DNA of 47,792 bases from an uncultured Eubacteriales bacterium (lineage in GTDB: Bacteria > Bacillota > Clostridia > Christensenellales > CAG-138), in the NCBI GenBank assembly GCA_900550525.1, contig URSN01000003.1, positions 1-47,792 on the forward strand. The letters are read 5' to 3'. The stretch's first letter is position 1. The number at the start of each line of letters is the position of its first letter. A model generated the notes under the pieces. The model ran no database searches. It saw nothing but the letters and a program-made list of their open reading frames with translations, and had not been told where the DNA came from. Shown here in pieces: positions 1-8,609 of the stretch. A program made the position numbers and the translations under genes.

Positions 1-1111
1 CTGTGGTTTCGGCTTTGTCGGGGATGAACATGCCCTCCGCGTCGTGGATCACGGGGCAGCTTGACACTTAGGTGCCGGAGATGCCGCCGCTGTTGTAGAT
101 GTAGTTGTCGTAATCGGACGGGCGGGACATCTCCTCGCGGATGATCGCGCGCTCCGCGGGCGAGCGCAGCGCGTCGAGCAGCCCCGGCAGGCCCTATGCA
201 AAATAGCGCGGCGGGATGGATACGTTCAGCGACGTGTTGCCCGCCGCGTAGGGATAGCAGTCGATCAGGGCGTCGAGCCCGTCGTCCACGGCCCGGTCGA
301 TCAGCTCGAGCACCCGGTGCGGCTTGCCCCAGTTGGCGCGCCCGGCGGCCTTGAGGTGCGAGACGCACAGCGGCACGCCCGCCTCCATGGCCAGGCGGTT
401 TGCCTCGGCGCGCGCCTCGATCACGGTGTCCGCCTCGTTGCGCGGGTGCGTGGCGTAATAGCCGCCCTCCTCGTGCACCACGCGCAGCAGCGCGAGCAGC
501 TCGTCGTTGTCCGCATAGCAGCTCGGCGCGTAGACCAGCCCCGTGGACAGGCCCATCGCGCCCTCGCGCAGGCAGCGCCGCAGCATGGCCTGCATCCGCT
601 TGAGCTCGACCTCGTCCGGGCGGCGGCTCGCATACCCCATCGCCCACAGGCGCAGCGTCCCGTGGCCGACGAAGCAGCGCGTCGTGAGCGGGCTTTGGAG
701 CCGCTCCATCCAGTCAAAGAACGTCCCGGCGCTCTCGCATGCGGCGGCGGGATCGTCCGGCAGCTCCGGATAGGGCGCGATGCCGGCGACAAAGCGCCTG
801 AGCTGTTCCGTCTCCTTCGGCGCGCACGGGAACAGCGACACGCCGCACTGCCCGGCCACCTGCGTGGTGATGCCCTGCGTGAGCTTGCTCGCCGCCGCAT
901 AGGGGGAGACGAGCGTCAGGTCGCCGTGCGAATGTGCGTCGATGAAGCCCGGCACGGCCGTGAGTCCCGCGCCGTCGATGTGCAGCGCCGCCGCGGGCGC
1001 GCCCGCGCCGCGGAAGATGCGCAGCCGCCCCTGCTCCATGCCGACGCTGCCCAGGAAGGCGGGCGCGCCGCTGCCGTCGATGATGCGAACGCGTTCGATG
1101 ATGATATCCAT
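1..1111 (-). pseudogene. N-acyl-D-amino-acid deacylase (D-aminoacylase), nonsense-disrupted and cut by the window edge
   Basis: Amidohydrolase-superfamily enzyme that would release the acyl group from N-acyl-D-amino acids. The frame starts MDIIIERVRIIDG at 1111 and shows the metal-binding DAHSHGD motif, the GQCGVS segment typical of D-aminoacylases, THPRNEAD and SHLKAAG. The frame is closed by TAG at 194-196 (codon 306), yet homology-like protein continues in the same frame to a second stop, TAA at 68-70 (codon 348), and then on through VSSCPVIHDAEG to the window edge. There is no frameshift: two point nonsense changes explain it, and at least the first sits where the family normally has Glu. 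The real C-terminus lies outside the window. A functional shortened protein is unlikely because the C-terminal part of the barrel would be missing. Transcribed divergently from malQ. Confidence 0.8.
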
Positions 1112-1136
1112 ATTTCTCATTATAGCACAAGGATGG

Positions 1137-1142
1137 TATAAT
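1137..1142 (+). promoter_or_regulatory. -10 element of the malQ promoter
   Basis: A perfect TATAAT lies 38 bases before the chosen malQ start. No good -35 is visible. On the other strand a TATAAT (1124-1119) is almost on top of it and could serve the divergent deacylase gene, so the two promoters overlap. Its position rules out the in-frame ATGs at 1141 and 1147 as malQ starts. Confidence 0.5.
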
Positions 1143-1179
1143 GGGTATGAGAAACGGGAAGGAGTTTGTAGAAAATCGT

Positions 1180-2661
1180 ATGGAACGAAGCTGCGGCATC
1201 CTGATGCACGTCTCCTCGCTGCCCGGGCCCTACGGCATCGGCACGTTCGGGAAGGCGGCCTATGCGTTTGCGGACTTTCTCGCCCGCGCCGGGCAGCGCT
1301 ACTGGCAGGTGCTGCCGCTCGGCCCAACGGGCTATGGCGATTCGCCCTACCAGTGCGCCTCCACGTTTGCGGGCAACCCGTACTTCATCGACCTCGACCT
1401 GCTGGCCGAGGACGGGCTGTTGCTGCCCGGCGAGGCGGCGGCCGACCGGGGGAGCGACCCGGCGCAGGTGGACTACGGCCGCGTCTACGCCGCGCGCAGC
1501 GGCGTGCTGCGCCGCGCGTTTGAGCGCGGCTTTGCGCGCGACGGGGCGCAGGTGGCCGCGTTCCGGCAGCAGCAGCGGGACTGGCTCGAGGGCTATGCGC
1601 TCTTTGCCGCGCTCAAGGAACACTTCGGCATGCGCCCGTTTGACGAGTGGGAGGAGGACATCCGCCTGCACCGGGAGGAGGCGGTCGCCCGCTATCGGGA
1701 GATGCTGCGCGAGCAGATCGATTTCCACGTCTATGTGCAGTATCTGTTCTACCGCCAGTGGGACGCGCTGCGCGCGTATCTTGCCCAAAAGGGCGTGCGC
1801 GTGATCGGCGATCTGCCCATCTATGTGCCCTATGATTCGGCCGACGTATGGGAAAACCCGGGCCTGTTCCGGCTGGACGCGGCGCGCCGGCCGCTCGAGG
1901 TGGCGGGCGTGCCGCCGGACTATTTCAGCGCGGACGGGCAGCTGTGGGGCAACCCGCTCTACGATTGGGACGCCATGGCGCAGGACGGGTACCGCTGGTG
2001 GATCGCGCGGCTGCGCGCGGCCGCCCGGCTGTACGACGTGGTGCGGCTGGACCATTTCCGCGGCCTGGACAGCTATTGGGCCGTCCCCTTCGGCGAAGCG
2101 TCTGCGCGCTGCGGCGTCTGGCGGCAGGGGCCGGGCATGGCGCTGCTAAACGCCGTGCGGGCCGCGCTGCCGGGGCTTTCGGTCATCGCGGAGGATCTGG
2201 GCTATTTGAGCGACGGCGCGCGCCGCCTTCTTGAGGAATCCGGCTATCCGGGCATGCGCGTGCTGCAATTCGGCTTTGAGAGCCGCGACGGCGCCTCGCG
2301 CGACCTGCCGCACAACCACCCCGTCCACAGCGTGGCCTATATCGGCACGCACGACAACATGACCGCCATGCAGTGGATCGCCGACACGGCGCCGGAGCAG
2401 GTCGCCTTTGCGGTGGACTATCTGAACCTGACCGAGCGCGAGGGCTATGCGGCCGGCCTGATCCGCGGGCTGTACGCCTCGCCGGCGGCGCTCGCCATCG
2501 TGCAGATGCAGGACCTGCTCGGCCTGGGGGCCGGGGCGCGCATGAACCGGCCCGCCACGTCCGAGGGGAACTGGCGCTGGCGCATGACCGGCGAGCAGTT
2601 CGCCGCGGCGGATCCGGCACGCTGGCGGTATTACGCGGCGCTGTTTGGCCGCGCGCGCTGA
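1180..2661 (+). CDS. malQ: 4-alpha-glucanotransferase (amylomaltase)
   Basis: Glycoside hydrolase family 77 enzyme that transfers maltodextrin segments between alpha-1,4-glucans in the cytoplasm, feeding phosphorylase with longer chains and releasing glucose. The 493-residue product begins MERSCGILMHVSSLPGPYGIG, the usual N-terminus of the family. The nucleophile region VVRLDHFRGLDSYW, the acid/base region VIAEDLGYLS and THDN are present. The residue after THDN is Met where many homologues have Asp or Thr. Start 1180 is chosen because two upstream ATGs lie in or just after the -10; a GGAAGGAG at 1156-1163 gives a rather long 16-base spacing. It is convergent with glgP, with which it forms a functional glycogen/maltodextrin pair. 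Confidence 0.93.
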   Translation: MERSCGILMHVSSLPGPYGIGTFGKAAYAFADFLARAGQRYWQVLPLGPTGYGDSPYQCASTFAGNPYFIDLDLLAEDGLLLPGEAAADRGSDPAQVDYGRVYAARSGVLRRAFERGFARDGAQVAAFRQQQRDWLEGYALFAALKEHFGMRPFDEWEEDIRLHREEAVARYREMLREQIDFHVYVQYLFYRQWDALRAYLAQKGVRVIGDLPIYVPYDSADVWENPGLFRLDAARRPLEVAGVPPDYFSADGQLWGNPLYDWDAMAQDGYRWWIARLRAAARLYDVVRLDHFRGLDSYWAVPFGEASARCGVWRQGPGMALLNAVRAALPGLSVIAEDLGYLSDGARRLLEESGYPGMRVLQFGFESRDGASRDLPHNHPVHSVAYIGTHDNMTAMQWIADTAPEQVAFAVDYLNLTEREGYAAGLIRGLYASPAALAIVQMQDLLGLGAGARMNRPATSEGNWRWRMTGEQFAAADPARWRYYAALFGRAR

Positions 2662-2689
2662 CGCGGCGGAGGAGGGGAGGAAAACGGGA

Positions 2690-2720
2690 AACGCCTGCGC
2701 GGCCATGCCGCGCAGGCGTT
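2690..2720. terminator. Bidirectional terminator between malQ and glgP
   Basis: A near-perfect hairpin with arms ACGCCTGCGCGGC and GCCGCGCAGGCGT around a CAT loop lies between the convergent ends of malQ and glgP. A-rich bases precede it and T-rich bases follow it, so it can work in both directions. Confidence 0.75.
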
Positions 2721-2740
2721 TGTTCAGCGTAAAGCGGGAT

Positions 2741-5089
2741 TCAGCGGCCCGGCTGCGGCACCGGCTCGATGAACCAGGTCTCCCGCGCATACTGGCCGAT
2801 CGTGCGGTCGGAGGAGAACTTGCCCGCCGAGGCCACGTTGACAAGGCACTTGCGGCCAAAGGCGATCGGGTCGCGCGTGTCGCCGATGGCCTGCATCTTG
2901 CGCTCCAGATAGGGGAGGAACTCCAGCAGGATGAAATAGCTGTCCGGCCGGTAGCCCTCCAGCAGCGAGCGGTGCAGGTCGGCAAACGCACCCGTGTTGT
3001 CGTCCGATACGGTGCCGTCGATCAGCGTGTCCACCACGCGGCGCACGCGCGGCTCGCGCTCGTAGATGGCGCGCGGGTCGTAGCTGTCGCGGCGCGCGTT
3101 GAGCTCCTCCACGCGGTAGCCGAAGATGTAGTTGTTGTCCTCGCCCGCCTGCTGTACGATCTCGATGTTCGCGCCGTCGTAGGTGCCCAGCGTCACCGCG
3201 CCGTTGAGCATGAGCTTCATGTTGCCCGTGCCGGAGGCCTCCGTGCCGGCGGGCGAGATCTGCTCGGAGATGTTCGCCGCGGGCATGATGTGCTCGGCAT
3301 AGGAGCAGTTGTAGTTCTGCACGAACACCACGCGCATCAGCTCGTTCACGGCCGGGTCGCCGTTGACCAGGCGGGCGACCTCGTTGATGTACTTGATGAT
3401 CGCCTTGGCGCGGATGTAGCCCGGCGCGGCCTTTGCGCCAAAGAGGAAGGCTGTCGGCGCAAAGTCCTGGACGCGCCCGTCCTTGATGCCGAAATAGATG
3501 TCCAGTATGGCGAAGGCGTTGAGCAGCTGGCGCTTGTATTCGTGCAGGCGCTTGACCTGCACGTCGAACACGAACTCCGGCGGCAGCGGCACGCCCTCAA
3601 GCCGGCCGATCACCTCGGAGAGCTGGCGCTTCTTCTCCTGCTTGACGGCGTTGAACGCGCGCACGTCGTCGTCGCTCAGGTGCTCCTTGAGCAGCGCGAG
3701 GCGGTCCAGGTCGTGCATGCAGCCCGCACCCACGCGCTCCTCGATGAAGCGCAGCAGCTCCGGGTTGCACAGGCCCAGCCAGCGCCGCTGCGTGATGCCG
3801 TTGGTCTTGTTGTGGAAGCGCTCCGGGAACAGGCGGTACCAGTCCCGGAACACGCTGGTTTTGAGGATCTCGGTATGGATGGCGGCCACGCCGTTGACAA
3901 AGCGCGCGCTGTAGACGGCCAGGTTCGCCATGTGGATGAGATGCCCCTGGATGATGGCCATATGGCTGCAATCCATGCCGCGGGCCATCAGCTCGCCGCA
4001 CAGGCGCGCGTTGATCCGATAGATGATGTCGAAGATCTCCGGCAGAACGGACTTGAACAGCTCCACGTCCCACTTCTCCAGCGCCTCGGCCATGATGGTG
4101 TGGTTGGTGAAGTTGAACGTCTCCGCAGCGATGGAGAACGCCTGTTCAAAGCCGAGCCCCTCGCGCATGAGCAGCCGCACCAGCTCCGGCACGCTCACGA
4201 CCGGATGCGTATCGTTGAGCTGGATGGTCACGTATTTGGCGAACTGCTCGATGGGCCGCGCCTCGCGCTTGTAGCGGAACAGGATATCCTGCAGCGACGC
4301 GGAGGAGAGGAAGTACTGCTGCTTGAGGCGCAGCTTCTTGCCCGCCGGCGTGGAGTCGTTCGGGTAGAGCACGCGCGTGATGTCCTCGACCGAGTTCTTC
4401 TCCTGCACCGCCAGCGCGTACTCCTGGTCATTGAAGAGTTTGAAGTCGAACTCCGTCAGCGGCGCGCTCTCCCACAGGCGCAGCGTGCCGATGTTGCGCG
4501 TGCCGTAGCCGATGACGGGCATGTCGTAAGGGATGGCGCGCACGGTCTGGTCGGCGAAGGTCACCGTCACCTCGTGCGTGTCGCGGCGGCGGCTCCACGG
4601 GTCGCCCAGGCGCTGCCAGTCGTCGGCCGCCTCGTTCTGGAAGCCGTCCTGGAACGTCTGCTTGAACAGGCCGTATTTGTAGCGCAGGCCGTAGCCGTCC
4701 AGCGGCAGGTCCATCGTCGCGGCGGAATCGAGGAAGCACGCCGCCAGCCGGCCGAGGCCGCCGTTGCCCAGCGCCGCGTCGTCAATATCTTCAAACATGG
4801 CCAGATCCAGTCCGCGGTCGGCAAACGCCTGCCGCACCTGCTCGAGGATGCCCAGCGCGAACAGATTGTTGTAGACCATGCGGCCCGTGAGGTATTCCGC
4901 GCTGAAATAGTAGGCGCAGCGCGCGCGCTCGTGCGCGTGGCGGCTCTCATACCAGTCGTCCGCGATCGCGTCCATCACGACGCGGCCCAGCGCCTCGTGC
5001 AGCTGGCCGGTCGTCGCATCCTCCAGGGTGACCTGGTCGTCGCGCTTGAGCACCAGCTCGATCTGTTCCATGATCCGATCGATCGTCAT
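2741..5089 (-). CDS. glgP: Glycogen/starch/alpha-glucan phosphorylase
   Basis: Pyridoxal-phosphate enzyme that releases glucose-1-phosphate from the non-reducing ends of glycogen or maltodextrins. The protein is 782 residues, near the family norm. It contains the phosphorylase segments NGGLGRLAACFLDS, LNDTHP, KTNGITQRRWL and the PLP-lysine region EASGTGNMKLMLNGA. The start at 5089 (MTIDRIMEQ) has GGAAGGAG at a good distance; the frame is open farther upstream, but those codons overlap the promoter and 5' untranslated region. It probably acts together with MalQ: MalQ lengthens chains and GlgP shortens them to glucose-1-phosphate. Confidence 0.95.
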   Translation of the reverse strand: MTIDRIMEQIELVLKRDDQVTLEDATTGQLHEALGRVVMDAIADDWYESRHAHERARCAYYFSAEYLTGRMVYNNLFALGILEQVRQAFADRGLDLAMFEDIDDAALGNGGLGRLAACFLDSAATMDLPLDGYGLRYKYGLFKQTFQDGFQNEAADDWQRLGDPWSRRRDTHEVTVTFADQTVRAIPYDMPVIGYGTRNIGTLRLWESAPLTEFDFKLFNDQEYALAVQEKNSVEDITRVLYPNDSTPAGKKLRLKQQYFLSSASLQDILFRYKREARPIEQFAKYVTIQLNDTHPVVSVPELVRLLMREGLGFEQAFSIAAETFNFTNHTIMAEALEKWDVELFKSVLPEIFDIIYRINARLCGELMARGMDCSHMAIIQGHLIHMANLAVYSARFVNGVAAIHTEILKTSVFRDWYRLFPERFHNKTNGITQRRWLGLCNPELLRFIEERVGAGCMHDLDRLALLKEHLSDDDVRAFNAVKQEKKRQLSEVIGRLEGVPLPPEFVFDVQVKRLHEYKRQLLNAFAILDIYFGIKDGRVQDFAPTAFLFGAKAAPGYIRAKAIIKYINEVARLVNGDPAVNELMRVVFVQNYNCSYAEHIMPAANISEQISPAGTEASGTGNMKLMLNGAVTLGTYDGANIEIVQQAGEDNNYIFGYRVEELNARRDSYDPRAIYEREPRVRRVVDTLIDGTVSDDNTGAFADLHRSLLEGYRPDSYFILLEFLPYLERKMQAIGDTRDPIAFGRKCLVNVASAGKFSSDRTIGQYARETWFIEPVPQPGR

Positions 5090-5160
5090 GAGTCTGCTCC
5101 TTCCCGTCCTGTCACGCCGGCAGCCCGGCGACGGGCAATGCCAACAATTCCTTAGTATAC

Positions 5161-5189
5161 AGTATAGCACGTTTCGCGCCGTCGTGCAA
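5161..5189 (-). promoter_or_regulatory. glgP promoter
   Basis: On the minus strand TTGCAC (5189-5184) is followed after 17 bases by TATACT (5166-5161). Transcription would start near 5154, giving a leader of about 65 nt before the glgP start. Confidence 0.65.
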
Positions 5190-5223
5190 AGGTTCGACTC
5201 GCGCGGCGCGCCCGTGCGGACAG

Positions 5224-5256
5224 AAAAGCGGCGCCCGCCGGCCTGGTGGGCGCCGC
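5224..5256 (-). terminator. Terminator of the asd-dapA-dapB operon
   Basis: Read on the minus strand, GCGGCGCCC and GGGCGCCGC pair across an 11-base loop and are followed by TTTTC, 12 bases beyond the dapB stop codon. Confidence 0.75.
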
Positions 5257-5267
5257 AGCGGGCGCGG

Positions 5268-6491
5268 TCAGTACTGTTTGAGGATGTGCTGCTGGAGCTC
5301 TGCCGCCGCGCGCGCGGCCTGCGCCGCGCCCACGCACAGCTCGATCTTCGTCTCGCTCGTGGTGATGAGCCGCACGGCGATGCCGGCGTCCTCGAGCACG
5401 CCCAGCACCTCGGCCGCCACGCCCGTGCGCAGCGCCATGCCGGGCCCCTCGATGACGAGCTTTGTCATGCCGCCCTCGGTGAACAGCTCAAACGGCACGC
5501 TGCCGCTGAGCGGCAGCAGCGCGTTGAGCGCGTCGGAGAGCTGCGCCTGCGGCACGGTAAAGCCCAGACAGGCGGCGGCGCCGCCCGGAAGCGAGAGCGA
5601 GATCATGTCCACCACCACGCCGCGCTCGGCCACCAGCGCGAGGATGCGCCGCACGAGCCTGCCGTCCGCCGGCAGGCCCGACAGGTTCAGGATCGCCTGA
5701 TCCTCCAGCGCCGTGACGTGGGACGCCACGTTCCCCTCGGTCACGATGTCCTGCATGCTGTACAGCCCGTGCTGCTTTTGCAGCAGGTAGGCCGCGGCGC
5801 GCAGCGCGCCGGTGGCGAACACCTGCTTGGAGTAGGCGCGGTGGTTGATCTCCAGCACCTCGTCCCGGCCGAGGAAGAGCACTTCGTGTTCGCCCACGAT
5901 GGTGCCGCCGCGCACGGAATGGATGCCGATCTCGCCGTCCGTGCGGCGGCGGTTGGTCTCATGCCGGCCGAACACCAGCTCGGTTTCGGCCGTGGATTCC
6001 TCCTCGATGCAGCCGGCGAGCATCAGCGCGGTGCCGCTCGGCGCGTCGATCTTGCGGCGGTGGTGCCGTTCGATGATCTCCACGTCGAACCCCGCGCCCA
6101 GCGTCGCCCGCGCCTCGCGGATGAGCGCCATCTGCAAATTGACGCCCAGCGACAGGTTGCCCGTCTGGAAGATGGGCACCTGCGCCGCCGCATCCGCGAT
6201 GAGCTGGCGGTGCCGATCGGTCAGGCCCGTGGTGCCGATGACCGCGGGCGTATGCCGCTCGCGCGCAAGGCGCAGCACGCCGGCAAGCGCCGCGGGCACG
6301 GAAAAGTCGATGATCACGTCGAACGCTTCCTTCACCTGGCCGCACGCGGCGTATACCGGGATGTCGCCGACGCTCTGCGGCGCGGCGTCCACGCCGGCCA
6401 CGACGCAATAGAGGCCGCTCTGGTTGCGCGCGGCCTCAAGGGTTGCCCGGCCCATCTGTCCGCCGATACCGTTGAGCAGGATACGGATCAT
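5268..6491 (-). CDS. dapB: 4-hydroxy-tetrahydrodipicolinate reductase fused to an aspartokinase-type tandem ACT domain
   Basis: The first about 255 residues are a normal DapB, which reduces the DapA product with NAD(P)H in lysine/diaminopimelate synthesis: nucleotide-binding GIGGQMGR at 8-15, and the catalytic/substrate segment ERHHRRKIDAPSGTA at 141-155. Residues 265-405 are extra. They read as two ACT domains of the kind found at the C-terminus of aspartokinase: the first around AILNLSGLPADG and GVVVDMISLS, the second around MTKLVIEGPGM and ITTSETKIELCV, matching the aspartokinase STSEIKIS signature. DapB is usually about 250 residues, so the 407-residue length supports a real fusion. It is the third gene of asd-dapA-dapB, with AAGAAAGGAG before the ATG. 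The inferred role of the ACT part is amino-acid (lysine) feedback. Confidence 0.93.
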   Translation of the reverse strand: MIRILLNGIGGQMGRATLEAARNQSGLYCVVAGVDAAPQSVGDIPVYAACGQVKEAFDVIIDFSVPAALAGVLRLARERHTPAVIGTTGLTDRHRQLIADAAAQVPIFQTGNLSLGVNLQMALIREARATLGAGFDVEIIERHHRRKIDAPSGTALMLAGCIEEESTAETELVFGRHETNRRRTDGEIGIHSVRGGTIVGEHEVLFLGRDEVLEINHRAYSKQVFATGALRAAAYLLQKQHGLYSMQDIVTEGNVASHVTALEDQAILNLSGLPADGRLVRRILALVAERGVVVDMISLSLPGGAAACLGFTVPQAQLSDALNALLPLSGSVPFELFTEGGMTKLVIEGPGMALRTGVAAEVLGVLEDAGIAVRLITTSETKIELCVGAAQAARAAAELQQHILKQY

Positions 6492-6512
6492 GGGGGCTCC
6501 TTTCTTCGGTTG

Positions 6513-7388
6513 TCAGATCAGCTCGTAGGCGCGCAGCGTGTCCTCGATCAGGCGCAGGCTCGCCTCGGCGGGCGGCACCAGCGGCAGGCGCACCTCCGGT
6601 TCGCACAGCTTCATCATGCCCATCATCGTCTTGATGGGGATGGGGTTGACCTCGCAGAAGGCGGCGCGCCAGAGCGGGATCATCTGGATCTGCATCTCGC
6701 GCGCGGAGGCCAGATCGCCCTTGAAGAACGACTCGCACAGGCTGTGCATCGCGTCGGGCATGACGTTGGCGATGGTCGAGATCACGCCCTTGCCGCCGAT
6801 GCTCAGCACGGGCAGCACGTGGTCGTCGTTGCCGGCGTAGATGTCGCACTCCGGGCACAGCGCAGCCAGGTTCACGATCTGCTCGATGTTGCCGCTCGCT
6901 TCCTTCGTGCCGACGATGTTCTCGTGCTTGAGCAGCTCCGCCATGGTCGCAGGCTGGATGTTCAGCCCCGTGCGCGAGGGCACGTTGTAGGTGATGATCG
7001 GCAGGTCCACGCTGTCGGCCACGGCCATGTAATGCGCGATCAGCCCCGCCTGCGTGGTCTTGTTGTAATAGGGGGTGACGACCAGCAGCGCGTCCACGCC
7101 GATGGCCTCGGCCGAGCGGCTGTTTTCGATCACCGTTTCGGTGCAGTTGCCGCCCGTGCCGGCGATGACCGGCACGCGCCCGTTCACGCGCTCCACGACG
7201 AACTGGATGACGGAGAGCTTCTCATCCAGGCTCAGCGTGGACGATTCGCCCGTCGTCCCGCAGACCACGATCGCGTCCGTGCCGCTTGCGATCTGCAGCT
7301 CGATCAGCCGCGTGAAGGCCGTGAAATCGACCGCGCCGTTGTGGAACGGCGTGATGATCGCAACGGCGCTACCCTGAAATACGGACAT
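6513..7388 (-). CDS. dapA: 4-hydroxy-tetrahydrodipicolinate synthase
   Basis: Condenses pyruvate with aspartate semialdehyde, the first step of the diaminopimelate branch. The 291-residue protein has the expected aldolase-barrel layout: CGTTGESSTL near residue 45, the active-site tyrosine in VVTPYYNKTT and the Schiff-base lysine in NIVGTKEASGN. It starts 3 bases after the asd stop codon and is followed by dapB after 21 bases, so the three genes are surely cotranscribed. The length is normal and no feature looks unusual. Confidence 0.96.
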   Translation of the reverse strand: MSVFQGSAVAIITPFHNGAVDFTAFTRLIELQIASGTDAIVVCGTTGESSTLSLDEKLSVIQFVVERVNGRVPVIAGTGGNCTETVIENSRSAEAIGVDALLVVTPYYNKTTQAGLIAHYMAVADSVDLPIITYNVPSRTGLNIQPATMAELLKHENIVGTKEASGNIEQIVNLAALCPECDIYAGNDDHVLPVLSIGGKGVISTIANVMPDAMHSLCESFFKGDLASAREMQIQMIPLWRAAFCEVNPIPIKTMMGMMKLCEPEVRLPLVPPAEASLRLIEDTLRAYELI

Positions 7389-7391
7389 GCG

Positions 7392-8399
7392 TTACGCCTC
7401 CCACTGGCGGATGAGCTCCTCCGCGATCTGCACGGCGTTGGTCGCCGCGCCCTTGCGGATGTTGTCCGCCACACACCAGAAATTGATGCCGTTCTGTACG
7501 GAAAAGTCGCGGCGGATGCGGCCCACGTAGACCGGGTCGGTATCCGCGGCGGTGATGGCCATGGGATAGAGCTCCCTGGCCGGGTCGTCCATGACCACGA
7601 GGCCCGGCGCCTTCTCGAGCAGGGCGCGCAGCGCGTCAAGCTCGAACGGGCGCTCAAACTCCACATTGATGCTCTCGCTGTGCCCGTGGAACACCGGCAC
7701 GCGCACCGTCGTCGCCGTGACGGGCAGCTCGGGCAGGGAGAGGATCTTGCGCGTCTCGTCGATCATCTTCTGCTCCTCCTTGGTGTACCCGTTGTCGAGG
7801 AACACGTCGATGTGCGGCAGGCAGTTGCCCGCGATCGGATGCGGGAACTTCTTGGGCGCTTCGCCCCTGAGGCCGTTCTCCAGGTCGAGGTAGCCCTGCA
7901 GGCCCGCGCCGGACACGGCCTGATAGGTCGAATAGATCACGCGCTTGAGCCCATAGGCGTCCTGGAGCGGCTTGAGCGGGACCATCGCCTGGATGGTCGA
8001 GCAGTTGGGGTTGGCGATGATGCCCTTTTTGCGGTAGCCGCCGATGGCGTCCGGGTTCACCTCCGGCACGACGAGCGGCACGTCCGGATCCATGCGCCAG
8101 CAGCTGGAATTGTCGATCACCACGGCGCCGGCCGCCGCGGCGATGGGGGCGAAGTGCTGCGAGGTGCCCGCGCCGGCGGAGAACAGGGCGATATCGATGT
8201 GCAGCCCGTCGAACGCGTCGTCGGTCAGCTCGCGCACGGTGTATTCCCGGCCCATGAAGGGCAGCGTCGTCCCGGCGCTGCGCTTGGACGCGAACAGGAA
8301 GTACTCCGAAACCGGGAGCTTGCGCTCCTCGAGCACCTGCAAAAATTTTCTGCCGACCATGCCCGTCGCACCGACGACGGCGACCCGATACTGTTTCAT
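7392..8399 (-). CDS. asd: Aspartate-semialdehyde dehydrogenase
   Basis: NADPH-dependent reduction of aspartyl phosphate to aspartate semialdehyde, the branch point to lysine, threonine and methionine. The N-terminal nucleotide-binding motif VAVVGATGMVGRKF, the catalytic cysteine in ANPNCSTIQ and the substrate-binding HPIAGN are visible. The start at 8399 (MKQYRVAVVG) is preceded by GGAG; the alternative ATG at 8420 lies directly after the -10 and cannot be used. First gene of the asd-dapA-dapB operon; no lysC is in this window. Confidence 0.96.
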   Translation of the reverse strand: MKQYRVAVVGATGMVGRKFLQVLEERKLPVSEYFLFASKRSAGTTLPFMGREYTVRELTDDAFDGLHIDIALFSAGAGTSQHFAPIAAAAGAVVIDNSSCWRMDPDVPLVVPEVNPDAIGGYRKKGIIANPNCSTIQAMVPLKPLQDAYGLKRVIYSTYQAVSGAGLQGYLDLENGLRGEAPKKFPHPIAGNCLPHIDVFLDNGYTKEEQKMIDETRKILSLPELPVTATTVRVPVFHGHSESINVEFERPFELDALRALLEKAPGLVVMDDPARELYPMAITAADTDPVYVGRIRRDFSVQNGINFWCVADNIRKGAATNAVQIAEELIRQWEA

Positions 8400-8420
8400 A
8401 ACCTTCTCCACCACTTCCAT

Positions 8421-8426
8421 AGTATA
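8421..8426 (-). promoter_or_regulatory. -10 element for asd-dapA-dapB
   Basis: TATACT on the minus strand ends 21 bases before the asd start. The -35 region is poor (AATCAA), which may mean that an activator is needed or that the promoter is weak. Confidence 0.4.
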
Positions 8427-8540
8427 CGACCATTACAGTCCACTTGATTCTACTGAAAAAAGGCAGGTTTGTCAATGAAAACCATCCCGGCCGGCGGCGC
8501 GGGCGGGCGCAAAAAATTTGCATTTGCCGCAGAAAAGGGC

Positions 8541-8569
8541 TTGACGGCGCGGCCAGGAGATGTTAATAT
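8541..8569 (+). promoter_or_regulatory. rex promoter, with an overlapping AT-rich palindrome
   Basis: TTGACG (8541-8546) and TAATAT (8564-8569) are separated by 17 bases. Immediately downstream are AATATCGATATT (8570-8581) and GATAT-TGGC-ATATC (8576-8589), overlapping palindromes around the expected start of transcription. They could be an operator, but they do not match the usual Rex box. Confidence 0.6.
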
Positions 8570-8609
8570 AATATCGATATTGGCATATCAATTCATTGGG
8601 AGGTGCGCC

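Noticed and set aside
68..196. Stop-codon reassignment or recoding to explain the in-frame TAG and TAA codons
   Set aside because: Intact genes in the window end properly with TAA, TAG and TGA (for example rex with TAA, ruvA and ruvB with TAG), and only two loci show internal stops.
2645..5155. Long plus-strand open frame opposite glgP
   Set aside because: Shadow of glgP on the other strand; no ribosome binding site and low-complexity Arg/Val/Leu composition.
5028..8447. Very long open frame on the plus strand opposite the dap operon (1139 codons)
   Set aside because: It is an antisense shadow caused by GC-rich third positions. The product is Arg/His/Ala-rich with no family motifs, while the minus strand encodes clear DapB, DapA and Asd.
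8561..8589. Rex-binding box at the rex promoter
   Set aside because: AT-rich palindromes are present, but a full TTGTTAA-type inverted Rex site is not; only a single TGTTAA half-site is seen.
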